From an uncultured Clostridia bacterium (GTDB lineage Bacteria > Bacillota > Clostridia > Christensenellales > CAG-138), in the NCBI GenBank assembly GCA_937913075.1, contig CALEPU010000243.1, positions 1-7,080 on the forward strand: 7,080 bases of DNA, given 5' to 3'. Below, piece by piece: positions 1-5,062 of the stretch (position 1 is its first letter; each line of letters opens with the position of its first letter). The notes beneath the pieces were generated by a model, which was not told where the DNA came from, made no database searches, and saw only the letters and a list, made by a program, of their open reading frames with translations. Both the position numbers and the translations under genes were made by a program.

Positions 1-52
1 AAGTGTGGTAACACATTCAGCTGATGAATACTAATAGATCGAAGGTTTATTC
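1..52 (+). rRNA. 23S ribosomal RNA, 3' end only
   Basis: The first ~52 nt match the conserved 3' terminus of Firmicute 23S rRNA, recognisable from the stretch GTGTGGTAACACATTCAGCT followed by ACTAATAGATCGA. The rest of the gene lies left of the window. The mature 3' end is placed by analogy and may be off by a few bases. No 5S rRNA follows: the next recognisable RNA gene is tRNA-Ala at 181. Confidence 0.88.
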
Positions 53-82
53 TAAGAGAATGTAGCGAAGGATGTGTAAGTC

Positions 83-104
83 TTTCTGTATGAAGTTTTG
101 AGGT
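83..104 (+). other. 3' half of the 23S rRNA processing stem
   Basis: This segment just after the 23S end reads TTTCTGTATGAAGTTTTGAG followed by GT. It is nearly the reverse complement of 291-313, with three mismatches and one bulge. In Firmicutes such complementary sequences flank 23S rRNA and form the stem cut by RNase III-type enzymes. Here it is correctly placed after the 23S 3' end, but its partner lies downstream rather than upstream of that 23S. Confidence 0.6.
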
Positions 105-134
105 TGCTATTAATTAAGGTTATTAGACCTTGTG

Positions 135-165
135 GCAAGCTCTATAGGCTTGCTATTTTATTAAT
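135..165 (+). terminator. Possible weak intrinsic terminator after 23S
   Basis: GCAAGC (135-140) and GCTTGC (148-153) form a 6-bp stem with a 7-nt loop, followed by the T-rich stretch TATTTTATTAA. The stem is short and the T tract is interrupted. It could end the rRNA transcript or could be a spacer hairpin. Confidence 0.35.
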
Positions 166-180
166 TTTCATTACTTCTAA

Positions 181-253
181 GGGGGCGTAGCTCAGTTGGG
201 AGAGCACCTGCCTTGCAAGCAGGGGGTCAAGAGTTCGAATCTCTCCATCTCCA
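181..253 (+). tRNA. tRNA-Ala (anticodon UGC)
   Basis: A complete 73-nt cloverleaf can be drawn. The acceptor strand is 181-187, the D stem GCTC/GAGC, and the anticodon stem CCTGC/GCAGG is perfect with anticodon TGC at 214-216. The T loop is TTCGAAT, and the alanine identity pair G3:U70 and discriminator A73 are present. CCA is not encoded. Two stem positions are mismatched: C6 against A67 in the acceptor and A49 against C65 in the T stem, which is unusual for this conserved tRNA. tRNA-Ala(UGC) normally sits between 16S and 23S in Firmicutes, and the sequence after it is typical of that spacer. Here, however, a 23S end precedes it. Confidence 0.9.
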
Positions 254-254
254 T

Positions 255-284
255 TTCGGAAGCCGTTTATCGAAAGCTTCCGAA
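255..284 (+). other. Stem-loop after tRNA-Ala
   Basis: TTCGGAAGC (255-263) and GCTTCCGAA (276-284) form a perfect 9-bp stem with a 12-nt loop, starting one base after the tRNA. There is no T tract, so a terminator is unlikely. A tRNA or rRNA processing signal in the spacer transcript is the likelier role. Confidence 0.55.
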
Positions 285-290
285 GATCGT

Positions 291-313
291 ACCTTGAAAA
301 CTGCATATAGAAA
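291..313 (+). other. 23S rRNA leader, 5' half of the processing stem
   Basis: ACCTTGAAAACTGCATATAG is the conserved element found just upstream of 23S rRNA in the 16S-23S spacers of clostridia. It pairs with 83-104 (see that entry). A 23S gene should begin within about 50-100 nt, but the sequence instead runs into a ~53-nt stretch of unclear origin and then into metG on the opposite strand. Confidence 0.6.
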
Positions 314-366
314 AAATATCCGATCAACAATGAAGGAATGATCAGCCGGAGTAAGTGAATCCATTT

Positions 367-516
367 GTCCGTGCCGGTCAGGAACATGACATCATAGCCC
401 CGCATTCGCTTGTAGCGGGCGATGACGTCCGTGGCCACCGTGCAGTAGGTGTGCCCGATGTGCGGGTTCGCGCTCGGGTAATATATCGGCGTGGTGATAT
501 AGAATTTATTGTTCAT
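367..516 (-). pseudogene. metG: Methionyl-tRNA synthetase, N-terminal fragment
   Basis: The first 50 codons of class I MetRS are clear. FYITTPIYYPSANPHIGHTY carries the HIGH motif of the ATP-binding site at residues 19-22, and the recognisable sequence continues to FLTGTD at residue 50. MetRS charges tRNA-Met and is normally over 500 residues, so more than 90 per cent is missing. After D50 the frame enters unrelated sequence and the antisense of the spacer and tRNA-Ala, up to a stop at 142. The residues encoded there (including GEIRTLDPLLARQVLSQLSY, a known by-product of reading a tRNA backwards) are not protein. The start is secure: AAGGAGG on the minus strand lies at 527-521, four bases before ATG, with a good promoter further up. 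Whether the gene is truly broken or joined wrongly in assembly cannot be told here. Confidence 0.85.
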
Positions 517-559
517 AGCTCCTCCTTGAGCCTTGCGGCAGGCAATATAACATCAGTTT

Positions 560-587
560 ATTATACCATATTTTTGTGCATCGTCAA
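560..587 (-). promoter_or_regulatory. Sigma-A promoter of metG
   Basis: On the minus strand, TTGACG (587-582) and TATAAT (565-560) are separated by 16 bp. The -10 is a perfect match and the -35 has one mismatch. Transcription would start near 550, giving a leader of about 35 nt. This is too short for a T-box, so none is expected here. Confidence 0.7.
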
Positions 588-680
588 TCTTTCGGCAGAA
601 TAAAGGTCTTCCATAAAGGTGTTCTGCTACCGTACAATAAGGGGCTCTGCTATATCTGCCCCTCAGCCCCCGATACCCTA

Positions 681-709
681 TTGAAAATTCGGTCGAACTA
701 TTATATAAT
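681..709 (+). promoter_or_regulatory. Sigma-A promoter of the PI-PLC-like gene
   Basis: TTGAAA (681-686) and TATAAT (704-709) are separated by 17 bp, close to the ideal housekeeping promoter. The start codon follows at 741 with AGGAGG at 731-736. It is divergent from the metG promoter, with about 95 bp between the two -35 boxes. Confidence 0.75.
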
Positions 710-740
710 TTGCTGAAATAACCGATCATCAGGAGGCAAT

Positions 741-1754
741 ATGGCAAACACAACAGCAAGACAAAAACGGCGTTTTTCGGATGTCGTGCTTTCTTTCGTA
801 TTTATAGTGCTTCTGATAGCCTGTGTCGCGGTCTTCATCTTCCCCTATGCCGAAAGAGCCGGCGGCGCCGTCGCGGGCTCCGCAGACTGGATGAAGACGC
901 TTGACGACGGGCTTTATTTAAGCGAGCTCACTCTGCCCGGCACGCACGACAGCGCCACGCGCTTTGTCGGTCTGCCGCTCTTTTCCCGCTGTCAGAGCAG
1001 CTCCGTTGCAAATCAGCTCGAGGACGGCTTCCGCTATCTCGATATAAGGCTCGGCGTTTGCGAAAAGGATGGGGAGGAAAGGCTTGCCCTGATGCACGGC
1101 TTTACCTACTGTCACAGCTCGATATGGCCATGGTCGGAGAGGCTTTATTTTGACGATGTTTTGAAGTCCTGCGCCGATTTCCTCAAAGCGCATCCTTCCG
1201 AAACGGTCATAATTGCCGTCAAGCAGGAGCATGGCAGCGAGTCCGTTAAGGAGCTGCAAGCGCTCATCAGCAGAGCCTTCGCGCAGTATCCGGCTCTGCT
1301 GCTGACGACCGATACCATGCCCACGCTCGGCGAGGCGAGGGGCAGCGTTGTGCTCATGCGCCGCTATGACGACGAGGCAGGCTTCGGCGCCGCCGCGGGT
1401 CTGCCGCTTATCTGGACGGATCAGGGCGGACATAAGGACGTCAACCTCGGCAAGGTGACTGCCGCCTCCGGCGCCTTGGAGCTCACGGTGCAGGACAGGT
1501 TCGAGTATGACGAGATAGACAAGTGGGCGGTGTTCGAGGATTGCCTCGGCGCAAGGGGCTCTGCAAAAAACGCCGTATGCCTTAATTTTTTAAGCACTAA
1601 GGGCACCTTGAAATACGGGCATCCCTATTACTTCGCGGCAAGGCTCAACAGGCATCTTGTCCGCCATGATATCCCTAAGAACAGCGGATGGATAGTTGTG
1701 GATTTCGGTAATGCCGAGGCTGCGCAGCATATCTATTCCGTCAATTTCAATTGA
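741..1754 (+). CDS. Membrane-anchored PI-PLC X-domain protein
   Basis: A 337-residue protein with an N-terminal basic stretch (RQKRR) and a hydrophobic segment at about residues 14-36, so the rest should lie outside the cell or be released after cleavage. The remainder resembles bacterial phosphatidylinositol-specific phospholipase C. ELTLPGTHDS has the first catalytic His at 69, YLDIR has Asp101 and Arg103, and LMHG has the second His at 119. These are followed by FLKAHPSETVIIAVK (about 147-161) and the C-terminal GWIVVDFG (316-323), both usual in the family. Known members cleave phosphatidylinositol or glycosyl-PI to diacylglycerol and a cyclic inositol phosphate without a metal. The actual lipid substrate is not shown by the sequence. 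The start is set by AGGAGG at 731-736, with a strong promoter upstream. It appears monocistronic, as no strong ribosome binding site links it to the next frame. Confidence 0.85.
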   Translation: MANTTARQKRRFSDVVLSFVFIVLLIACVAVFIFPYAERAGGAVAGSADWMKTLDDGLYLSELTLPGTHDSATRFVGLPLFSRCQSSSVANQLEDGFRYLDIRLGVCEKDGEERLALMHGFTYCHSSIWPWSERLYFDDVLKSCADFLKAHPSETVIIAVKQEHGSESVKELQALISRAFAQYPALLLTTDTMPTLGEARGSVVLMRRYDDEAGFGAAAGLPLIWTDQGGHKDVNLGKVTAASGALELTVQDRFEYDEIDKWAVFEDCLGARGSAKNAVCLNFLSTKGTLKYGHPYYFAARLNRHLVRHDIPKNSGWIVVDFGNAEAAQHIYSVNFN

Positions 1755-1761
1755 GAGCCGC

Positions 1762-1791
1762 GGAGCCCGAAAGGCTTTCAATTTACTTTTT
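1762..1791 (+). terminator. Possible weak terminator after the PI-PLC gene
   Basis: GGAGCC (1762-1767) can pair with GGCTTT (1773-1778) using two G-T wobbles and a 5-nt loop. A T-rich but interrupted tail follows, ending in CTTTTTG. The stem is weak, so this is only a suggestion. Confidence 0.25.
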
Positions 1792-1814
1792 GCCCTAACA
1801 GCCTATGGTTCAAT

Positions 1815-2663
1815 ATGCCTCGGGTCAAAAGATCGCTACAACTTCTGTGCTCCGTGACACATACTGTAGGAGGTATTGATAATGTCGCTAATATCATAGT
1901 AAACTCATTATTCAACGAAGAGCTTAATGAAATAGGACTCGTGAGGTCAAAGGGGTTGGAATGGTACAAGCTCATTGACAGCATTGCGTATGTTAATGTG
2001 CTCGTTAGAAAAGCCGGCCCTATGTTGTCGGTGTACGCTGCAGCCAGATCATTGCTTTCCCCGCTGGAGGATTCTTATGCGGGGATGGAAACAGTCGACA
2101 ACATGCACTTTCAAAGGCTTATGAGCAACGGAATGACGGTCGATCAGATTTTTCTTGAACATTTGTATTATATTGAGAACGATGAAGATGCTCTTTTGAA
2201 AATGAAGGCTCTTGCCCACGAAATGATTGAACCTGTCAAACCTGTGTTGTTTGGAGTATGTGATCTGCAAAGTTGTTACGATGCGGAAAATAAGTTGGCT
2301 TATATGAACTGCTTTTACACAAGCAGCAAGCTTCTTGGGCGCCCTTTTACGCTTGATGAAACCACGGTTTTTCCACCGCTGGACTGTTTCTTCATACTCT
2401 GTAAGCAAGGCAGATATGATGAAGCGGCGGATTATTTTAGACGCGGGCTTGCAAATTACGAGCGAAAATATGCGGACCCGAATTTGCCGGATTTAGTGGA
2501 GAATGTGTGGGGTAAATGGATGCCCTATGTTCGTATGGTTGAAAACGGTGAGTATGAAAAGCTCAACGGTATTATGCTCAAAAGCTATAATGACAACTGC
2601 GATTTATTGGAAGCTAAGCACAAGATCAAGATCGACAGGACGGGCTTTGCAAATTGCAAGTAG
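1815..2663 (+). CDS. Hypothetical, mostly helical protein
   Basis: I do not recognise this 282-residue frame. It has no signal peptide or membrane segment and looks largely alpha-helical. Residues about 198-217 (QGRYDEAADYFRRGLANYER) resemble one tetratricopeptide-type helix pair. The composition (long, few shadow stops, normal codon use) supports a real gene. The 5' end is doubtful: there is no ribosome binding site before ATG 1815, and the frame is open back to the PI-PLC stop at 1752-1754, which lies in the same frame. A perfect AGGAGG at 1868-1873 is followed eight bases later by ATG 1882, but in the +1 frame, which stops after five codons. The gene may therefore be 5'-truncated or frameshifted near its start. 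Lying beside an Rhs array, it could be an orphan immunity-type protein, but nothing in the sequence proves that. Confidence 0.6.
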   Translation: MPRVKRSLQLLCSVTHTVGGIDNVANIIVNSLFNEELNEIGLVRSKGLEWYKLIDSIAYVNVLVRKAGPMLSVYAAARSLLSPLEDSYAGMETVDNMHFQRLMSNGMTVDQIFLEHLYYIENDEDALLKMKALAHEMIEPVKPVLFGVCDLQSCYDAENKLAYMNCFYTSSKLLGRPFTLDETTVFPPLDCFFILCKQGRYDEAADYFRRGLANYERKYADPNLPDLVENVWGKWMPYVRMVENGEYEKLNGIMLKSYNDNCDLLEAKHKIKIDRTGFANCK

Positions 2664-2724
2664 AAGATTTTGACCCGATGTGAGCGTTTGCATTCCTCAC
2701 TTGACCTTGTTGTGGTTCGGCAGG

Positions 2725-2740
2725 TATCTTGTCAACAAAA
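2725..2740 (+). repeat. Short dispersed repeat, copy A
   Basis: TATCTTGTCAACAAAA, with one T/A difference from copies B (5326-5341) and C (6355-6370) in the shared core CTTGWCAACAAAA. It lies about 60-100 bp before the first Rhs fragment, in a stretch (2664-2798) with no convincing gene. Confidence 0.55.
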
Positions 2741-2798
2741 AAGCGGCTCAAAACGTGGCATGGTTTGAAAGTATTGGCGCATTCCGGCAACTCAAACC

Positions 2799-3752
2799 TT
2801 GCCCAAGCTCAACAGCGCCCACACCTACGTCTCCGGCGCTAACGGCTCGGTGCCTATCGGCATGTCGGTCGGTTCTGAAGTGAGGATGCGTTTCAGCTAC
2901 GATGCGAGCGGAAATGTGGTCGCTGTCGATTATTCGACCGACGGCGGCAGCACCTATACCACTTACTACTACGTAAGAAATGCGCAAAATGATATCGTAA
3001 AACTTATTGACAATTCGGGGAACTCCGTAGTAGAATATACTTACGACAGTTGGGGCAAGATCGTTGCCACAACGGGCAGCTTGGCAAACACGGTAGGTGC
3101 AAATCAGCCCTTCCGTTACAGGGGCTACGTTTACGACGAGGAAACGGGCTGGTATTATCTCCAGAGCCGCTACTACGATCCCATCACCTGCAGGTTCATC
3201 TCGGCGGATGTCCTGCTTTCCACAGGCCAAGGGGTTATAGGACACAACGCTTTTGCCTATTGTTTGAATGAACCGATCAATCGAATCGATGACACTGGTG
3301 CGTTCAGTCTGAAGAATATAATCGATTTTTTTAGAAATCTTGTAGAAGGCGGCGGTGGAGGCGGAGGAAATACATGGGCTGGTCGAAACAACTACAAGGC
3401 TCAGGAATGGATGGATTGGAACAATCCAAACGCAAAAGCAAATAATAAGAATTACAAGGCAAAATCATCAAGTTTCTCCAATCTTAATACATATTTTGAT
3501 AATCCCAAAGCACTAGAAAACATGGATCCTAAAGTGTTCTACGATTATCTTGTTTCACACGGATTTGATGTTAATCCATTAGGAAAAGGAAGCCTCAAAG
3601 GAATACCGTTCAATAAAGGCGGCGGTTTTAGAGTAAACTGGGGTGGTGATAAAGTGTTAACATATCATCCTGCCTACAGAAGTCATCATAGCGGTGCATA
3701 TTATAAGCTTTCCTCCGGAGAAACAGGGTCAATTCGCATTGAGATAGAGTAA
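2799..3752 (+). CDS. Rhs core C-terminal fragment with toxin-like tip
   Basis: Residues ~13-135 are YD-repeat Rhs sequence (RFSYDASGNVVAVDYS, VEYTYDSWG). The RHS-associated core signature follows: RYRGYVYDEETGWYYLQSRY, then YDP, RFISADVLLSTGQG and FAYCLNEPINRIDDTG (residues ~106-167). After this a Gly7 linker (184-190) leads to a ~125-residue unrecognised tip with a His- and Gly-rich end (FNKGGGFRVNWGGD, then YHPAYRSHHSGAYYKLSSG). In known Rhs toxins the core forms a shell that encloses the variable C-terminal toxin, released by self-cleavage after the core. Here the N-terminal shell (over 1000 residues in full-length proteins) is missing. The frame is open only from 2769 after a TGA, and TTG 2799 has no ribosome binding site, so this is best read as a displaced orphan tip. 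The tip is AT-rich compared with the core. It is probably the toxin neutralised by the next gene. Nuclease activity is plausible from the His residues but unproven. Confidence 0.8.
   Translation: MPKLNSAHTYVSGANGSVPIGMSVGSEVRMRFSYDASGNVVAVDYSTDGGSTYTTYYYVRNAQNDIVKLIDNSGNSVVEYTYDSWGKIVATTGSLANTVGANQPFRYRGYVYDEETGWYYLQSRYYDPITCRFISADVLLSTGQGVIGHNAFAYCLNEPINRIDDTGAFSLKNIIDFFRNLVEGGGGGGGNTWAGRNNYKAQEWMDWNNPNAKANNKNYKAKSSSFSNLNTYFDNPKALENMDPKVFYDYLVSHGFDVNPLGKGSLKGIPFNKGGGFRVNWGGDKVLTYHPAYRSHHSGAYYKLSSGETGSIRIEIE
3064..3118 (+). repeat. Rhs direct repeat, copy 1 (matches 7026-7080)
   Basis: This 55-bp stretch inside the first Rhs fragment is identical, base for base, to 7026-7080 at the window's right edge. 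Allowing one mismatch, the match extends left through GGGGCAAGATC. Further left the two Rhs copies differ at many positions, mostly synonymous. The match may continue beyond 7080. Confidence 0.85.
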
Positions 3753-3770
3753 AAAGGAGAATGAAAAGAA

Positions 3771-4148
3771 ATGAAAAAAGATTCATTGGTCATTGCAGTT
3801 GAGGAAATGCTTCTCTCACGGGGCTATAAAGAAGTAGTATTTAGTGATGGGAAACGTTTTCTTAAAAAAGGAGCCAACTATGTCCGGATCACTCACTTGC
3901 CTTCTTTTGATGTTGGCTCTATTATACAGGTGAAACCGGATGGTGATATCCTGGTATATGAAAACGATGAGTTAACCGCCCATAATCCACCGCTCACCGA
4001 GGATGATGGAATGATCGTAATCGAGCTTGCCGAGGATGAAAGCTCTGCAGCAAATGACATACTTGAAGATATTGCTCTTATAAAGGTTGAGGATTTTGAT
4101 TCTGCAATAGAGTATGCAAAGCATGAAATCGAATCATACCTGCCTTGA
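3771..4148 (+). CDS. Probable immunity protein for the first Rhs tip
   Basis: A small acidic cytoplasmic protein of 125 residues without membrane segments. I do not recognise the family. The C-terminal half is rich in Asp and Glu (LTEDDGMIVIELAEDESSAA). It begins 18 bp after the toxin-like gene. AAGGAG at 3754-3759 precedes ATG 3771 by 11 bases; a closer ATG at 3761 is in another frame and stops after 14 codons, so 3771 is preferred. A small acidic protein encoded directly behind an Rhs C-terminal tip is the standard position for the cognate immunity protein, which binds the toxin domain and protects the producer. That role is inferred from position and charge, not from a motif. The gene looks intact, which fits continued selection even though the toxin gene lacks its shell. 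Confidence 0.75.
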   Translation: MKKDSLVIAVEEMLLSRGYKEVVFSDGKRFLKKGANYVRITHLPSFDVGSIIQVKPDGDILVYENDELTAHNPPLTEDDGMIVIELAEDESSAANDILEDIALIKVEDFDSAIEYAKHEIESYLP

Positions 4149-4152
4149 TTAA

Positions 4153-4375
4153 GGTCATCACGGCGATATTGTCAAGCTCATTGACAGCAGCGGAAACACT
4201 GTTGTAGAATACACGCACCAAGCGGGGGTTTCCCCGCTTGGTGGGTGACAGCTTGGGGCAGGATCATTGCCGCAACGGGCAGCTTGACAAACGGATTGAA
4301 GGACGATCAGCCTTTCCGTTACAGGGGCTACGTCTACGATACCGAGACGCAGTGGTACTATCTGAAGATTATATT
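4153..4375 (+). pseudogene. Second Rhs core fragment, disrupted
   Basis: Two pieces of Rhs core are readable in different frames. The left piece (4165-4215) gives DIVKLIDSSGNTVVEYT, matching residues 65-81 of the first fragment. The right piece (from ~4248) gives AWGRIIAATGSLTNG and QPFRYRGYVYDTETQWYYLK. Between them sits a perfect palindrome (4216-4243) that replaces the Tyr-Asp of the YDSWG motif, adds a TGA stop (4246-4248) in the left frame and shifts the frame. The right piece ends at WYYLK. The normal continuation (SRYYDP, the FISADV motif and the DPTG-type end) is missing, and a different frame then leads into the toxin-like tip. No start codon or ribosome binding site precedes it: the frame opens right after a TAA at 4150-4152. 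It is a decayed cassette. Confidence 0.8.
4216..4243 (+). repeat. Palindromic insertion in the Rhs fragment
   Basis: Arms CACCAAGCGGGG (4216-4227) and its exact reverse complement (4232-4243) surround a GTTT loop, giving a 12-bp perfect, GC-rich hairpin. The two other Rhs copies in the window (3030-3060 and 6990-7020) have only the coding bases for Tyr-Asp at this place, so the element is an insertion of about 30 bp. The hairpin resembles a terminator stem, but no T tract follows on either strand. Confidence 0.8.
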
Positions 4376-4738
4376 AAAACCGACTGCCATCTGTCAGAGA
4401 ATGCCTGCCCCCAAAACACCGATATCTGGAGTGAAAATACGGTTTCACTATATCGAGTAGTATCTCAAGCAGAATTCGATTCAATTTTTGAAAACAATGC
4501 TTTTTTGGCAAGCGAGAATTCAATGGAAGCAAAGTGGTTTTTAACATCTTTTGATGATGCACGGCAGTGGTCACAACTGTTTTATAGTGAATACTATCGA
4601 ATAATTGAAGTTGATGTGCCAAATTGGACACTGAAAGGTGTTTATTATAATGATAACATTGATGGTGTTGGTCCGGGCTATTGCTTTGACTTGGATACAT
4701 TGAATGATTACTATATTTCTATTAAGGCGGTGTATTGA
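4238..4738 (+). CDS. Toxin-like C-terminal tip, no own start
   Basis: This frame starts inside the palindrome, and its first ~40 residues are Rhs DNA read out of frame. Real sequence begins near 4364 (DYIKTDCHLSENACPQNTDI). The compact domain covers residues ~70-166: VSLYRVVSQAEF, EAKWFLTSFDDARQW, YRIIEVDVP and IDGVGPGYCFDLDTLNDY. The pattern LYR, KWF-TS--DA--W, then IDGVGP looks to me like a family of Rhs and other polymorphic-toxin tips with an ADP-ribosyltransferase-like fold, recalled from general appearance and not confirmed. The domain itself has no frameshift or stop, but it lacks a start codon with ribosome binding site and is out of frame with the upstream Rhs core, so it is probably not made. 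It is AT-rich, unlike the Rhs core. The stop overlaps the start of the next gene by one base. Confidence 0.6.
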   Translation: MVGDSLGQDHCRNGQLDKRIEGRSAFPLQGLRLRYRDAVVLSEDYIKTDCHLSENACPQNTDIWSENTVSLYRVVSQAEFDSIFENNAFLASENSMEAKWFLTSFDDARQWSQLFYSEYYRIIEVDVPNWTLKGVYYNDNIDGVGPGYCFDLDTLNDYYISIKAVY

Positions 4739-5034
4739 TGAAAACATATTATATTGGAGAAATAACATGGTTGCCGTATGTGAAAAACGTTTCTGGCAGA
4801 AAAGCACCTCCTGCAGAGCGAACCAGATGGGATCCCCAAATAATAAGGGATCCCGAGGCGTTATGGAGCGTCGATATGATATGCCCAGACTTTAGTAAAA
4901 CCAATAGAGTAATTTTCTGGATGTTTTCACCTGATGCGCCAACAGAAAGGATATGCGTTTCTGAAACATATGGGCTCTACGATGGTCCTATTGAGGTTGC
5001 AAAGGTATTGATTTTAGGAAAGCTCGTCCTGTAG
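4738..5034 (+). CDS. Probable immunity protein for the second tip
   Basis: A 98-residue soluble protein starting at ATG 4738, whose A is the last base of the preceding TGA stop. AAGGCGG at 4724-4730 lies seven bases upstream, so translation would have been coupled to the toxin gene. A TTG at 4735 is in frame but worse placed. I do not recognise a named family. By eye, the layout (an SGRKAPPAERTRW loop, WSVDMICPDF, WMFSPDAP, then YGLYDGPIEVAKVLIL) resembles the small beta-barrel of elongation factor Tu domain 3, a weak impression only. Position right behind a toxin-like tip argues for an immunity role. The frame is intact while the toxin gene is disrupted. Confidence 0.68.
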   Translation: MKTYYIGEITWLPYVKNVSGRKAPPAERTRWDPQIIRDPEALWSVDMICPDFSKTNRVIFWMFSPDAPTERICVSETYGLYDGPIEVAKVLILGKLVL

Positions 5035-5062
5035 GTTTCAAGAGAAAGGTTACACTGACATC

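Noticed and set aside
142..366. Minus-strand frame extending metG into tRNA-Ala and spacer
   Set aside because: The residues come from reading the spacer and tRNA-Ala antisense. They have no MetRS character after the GTD motif.
640..663. AGGGGC/GCCCCT inverted repeat in the divergent promoter region
   Set aside because: A 6-bp stem with a 12-nt loop and no T tract. It could be an operator, but there is no second copy or known motif to support it.
918..1433. Long minus-strand frame within the PI-PLC gene
   Set aside because: A shadow of the GC-rich coding strand. It has no ribosome binding site, and the plus-strand frame has clear family motifs.
2680..2883. 67-residue plus-strand frame before the first Rhs fragment
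   Set aside because: It overlaps the Rhs frame in another register, and no start site or protein-like pattern is visible.
2748..3245. 165-residue minus-strand frame opposite the Rhs core
   Set aside because: A mirror of the conserved Rhs coding sequence on the other strand, with no independent signals.
4216..4243. Palindrome as a CRISPR repeat or terminator
   Set aside because: There is only one copy and no spacers, and no T tract on either side, so neither reading is supported.
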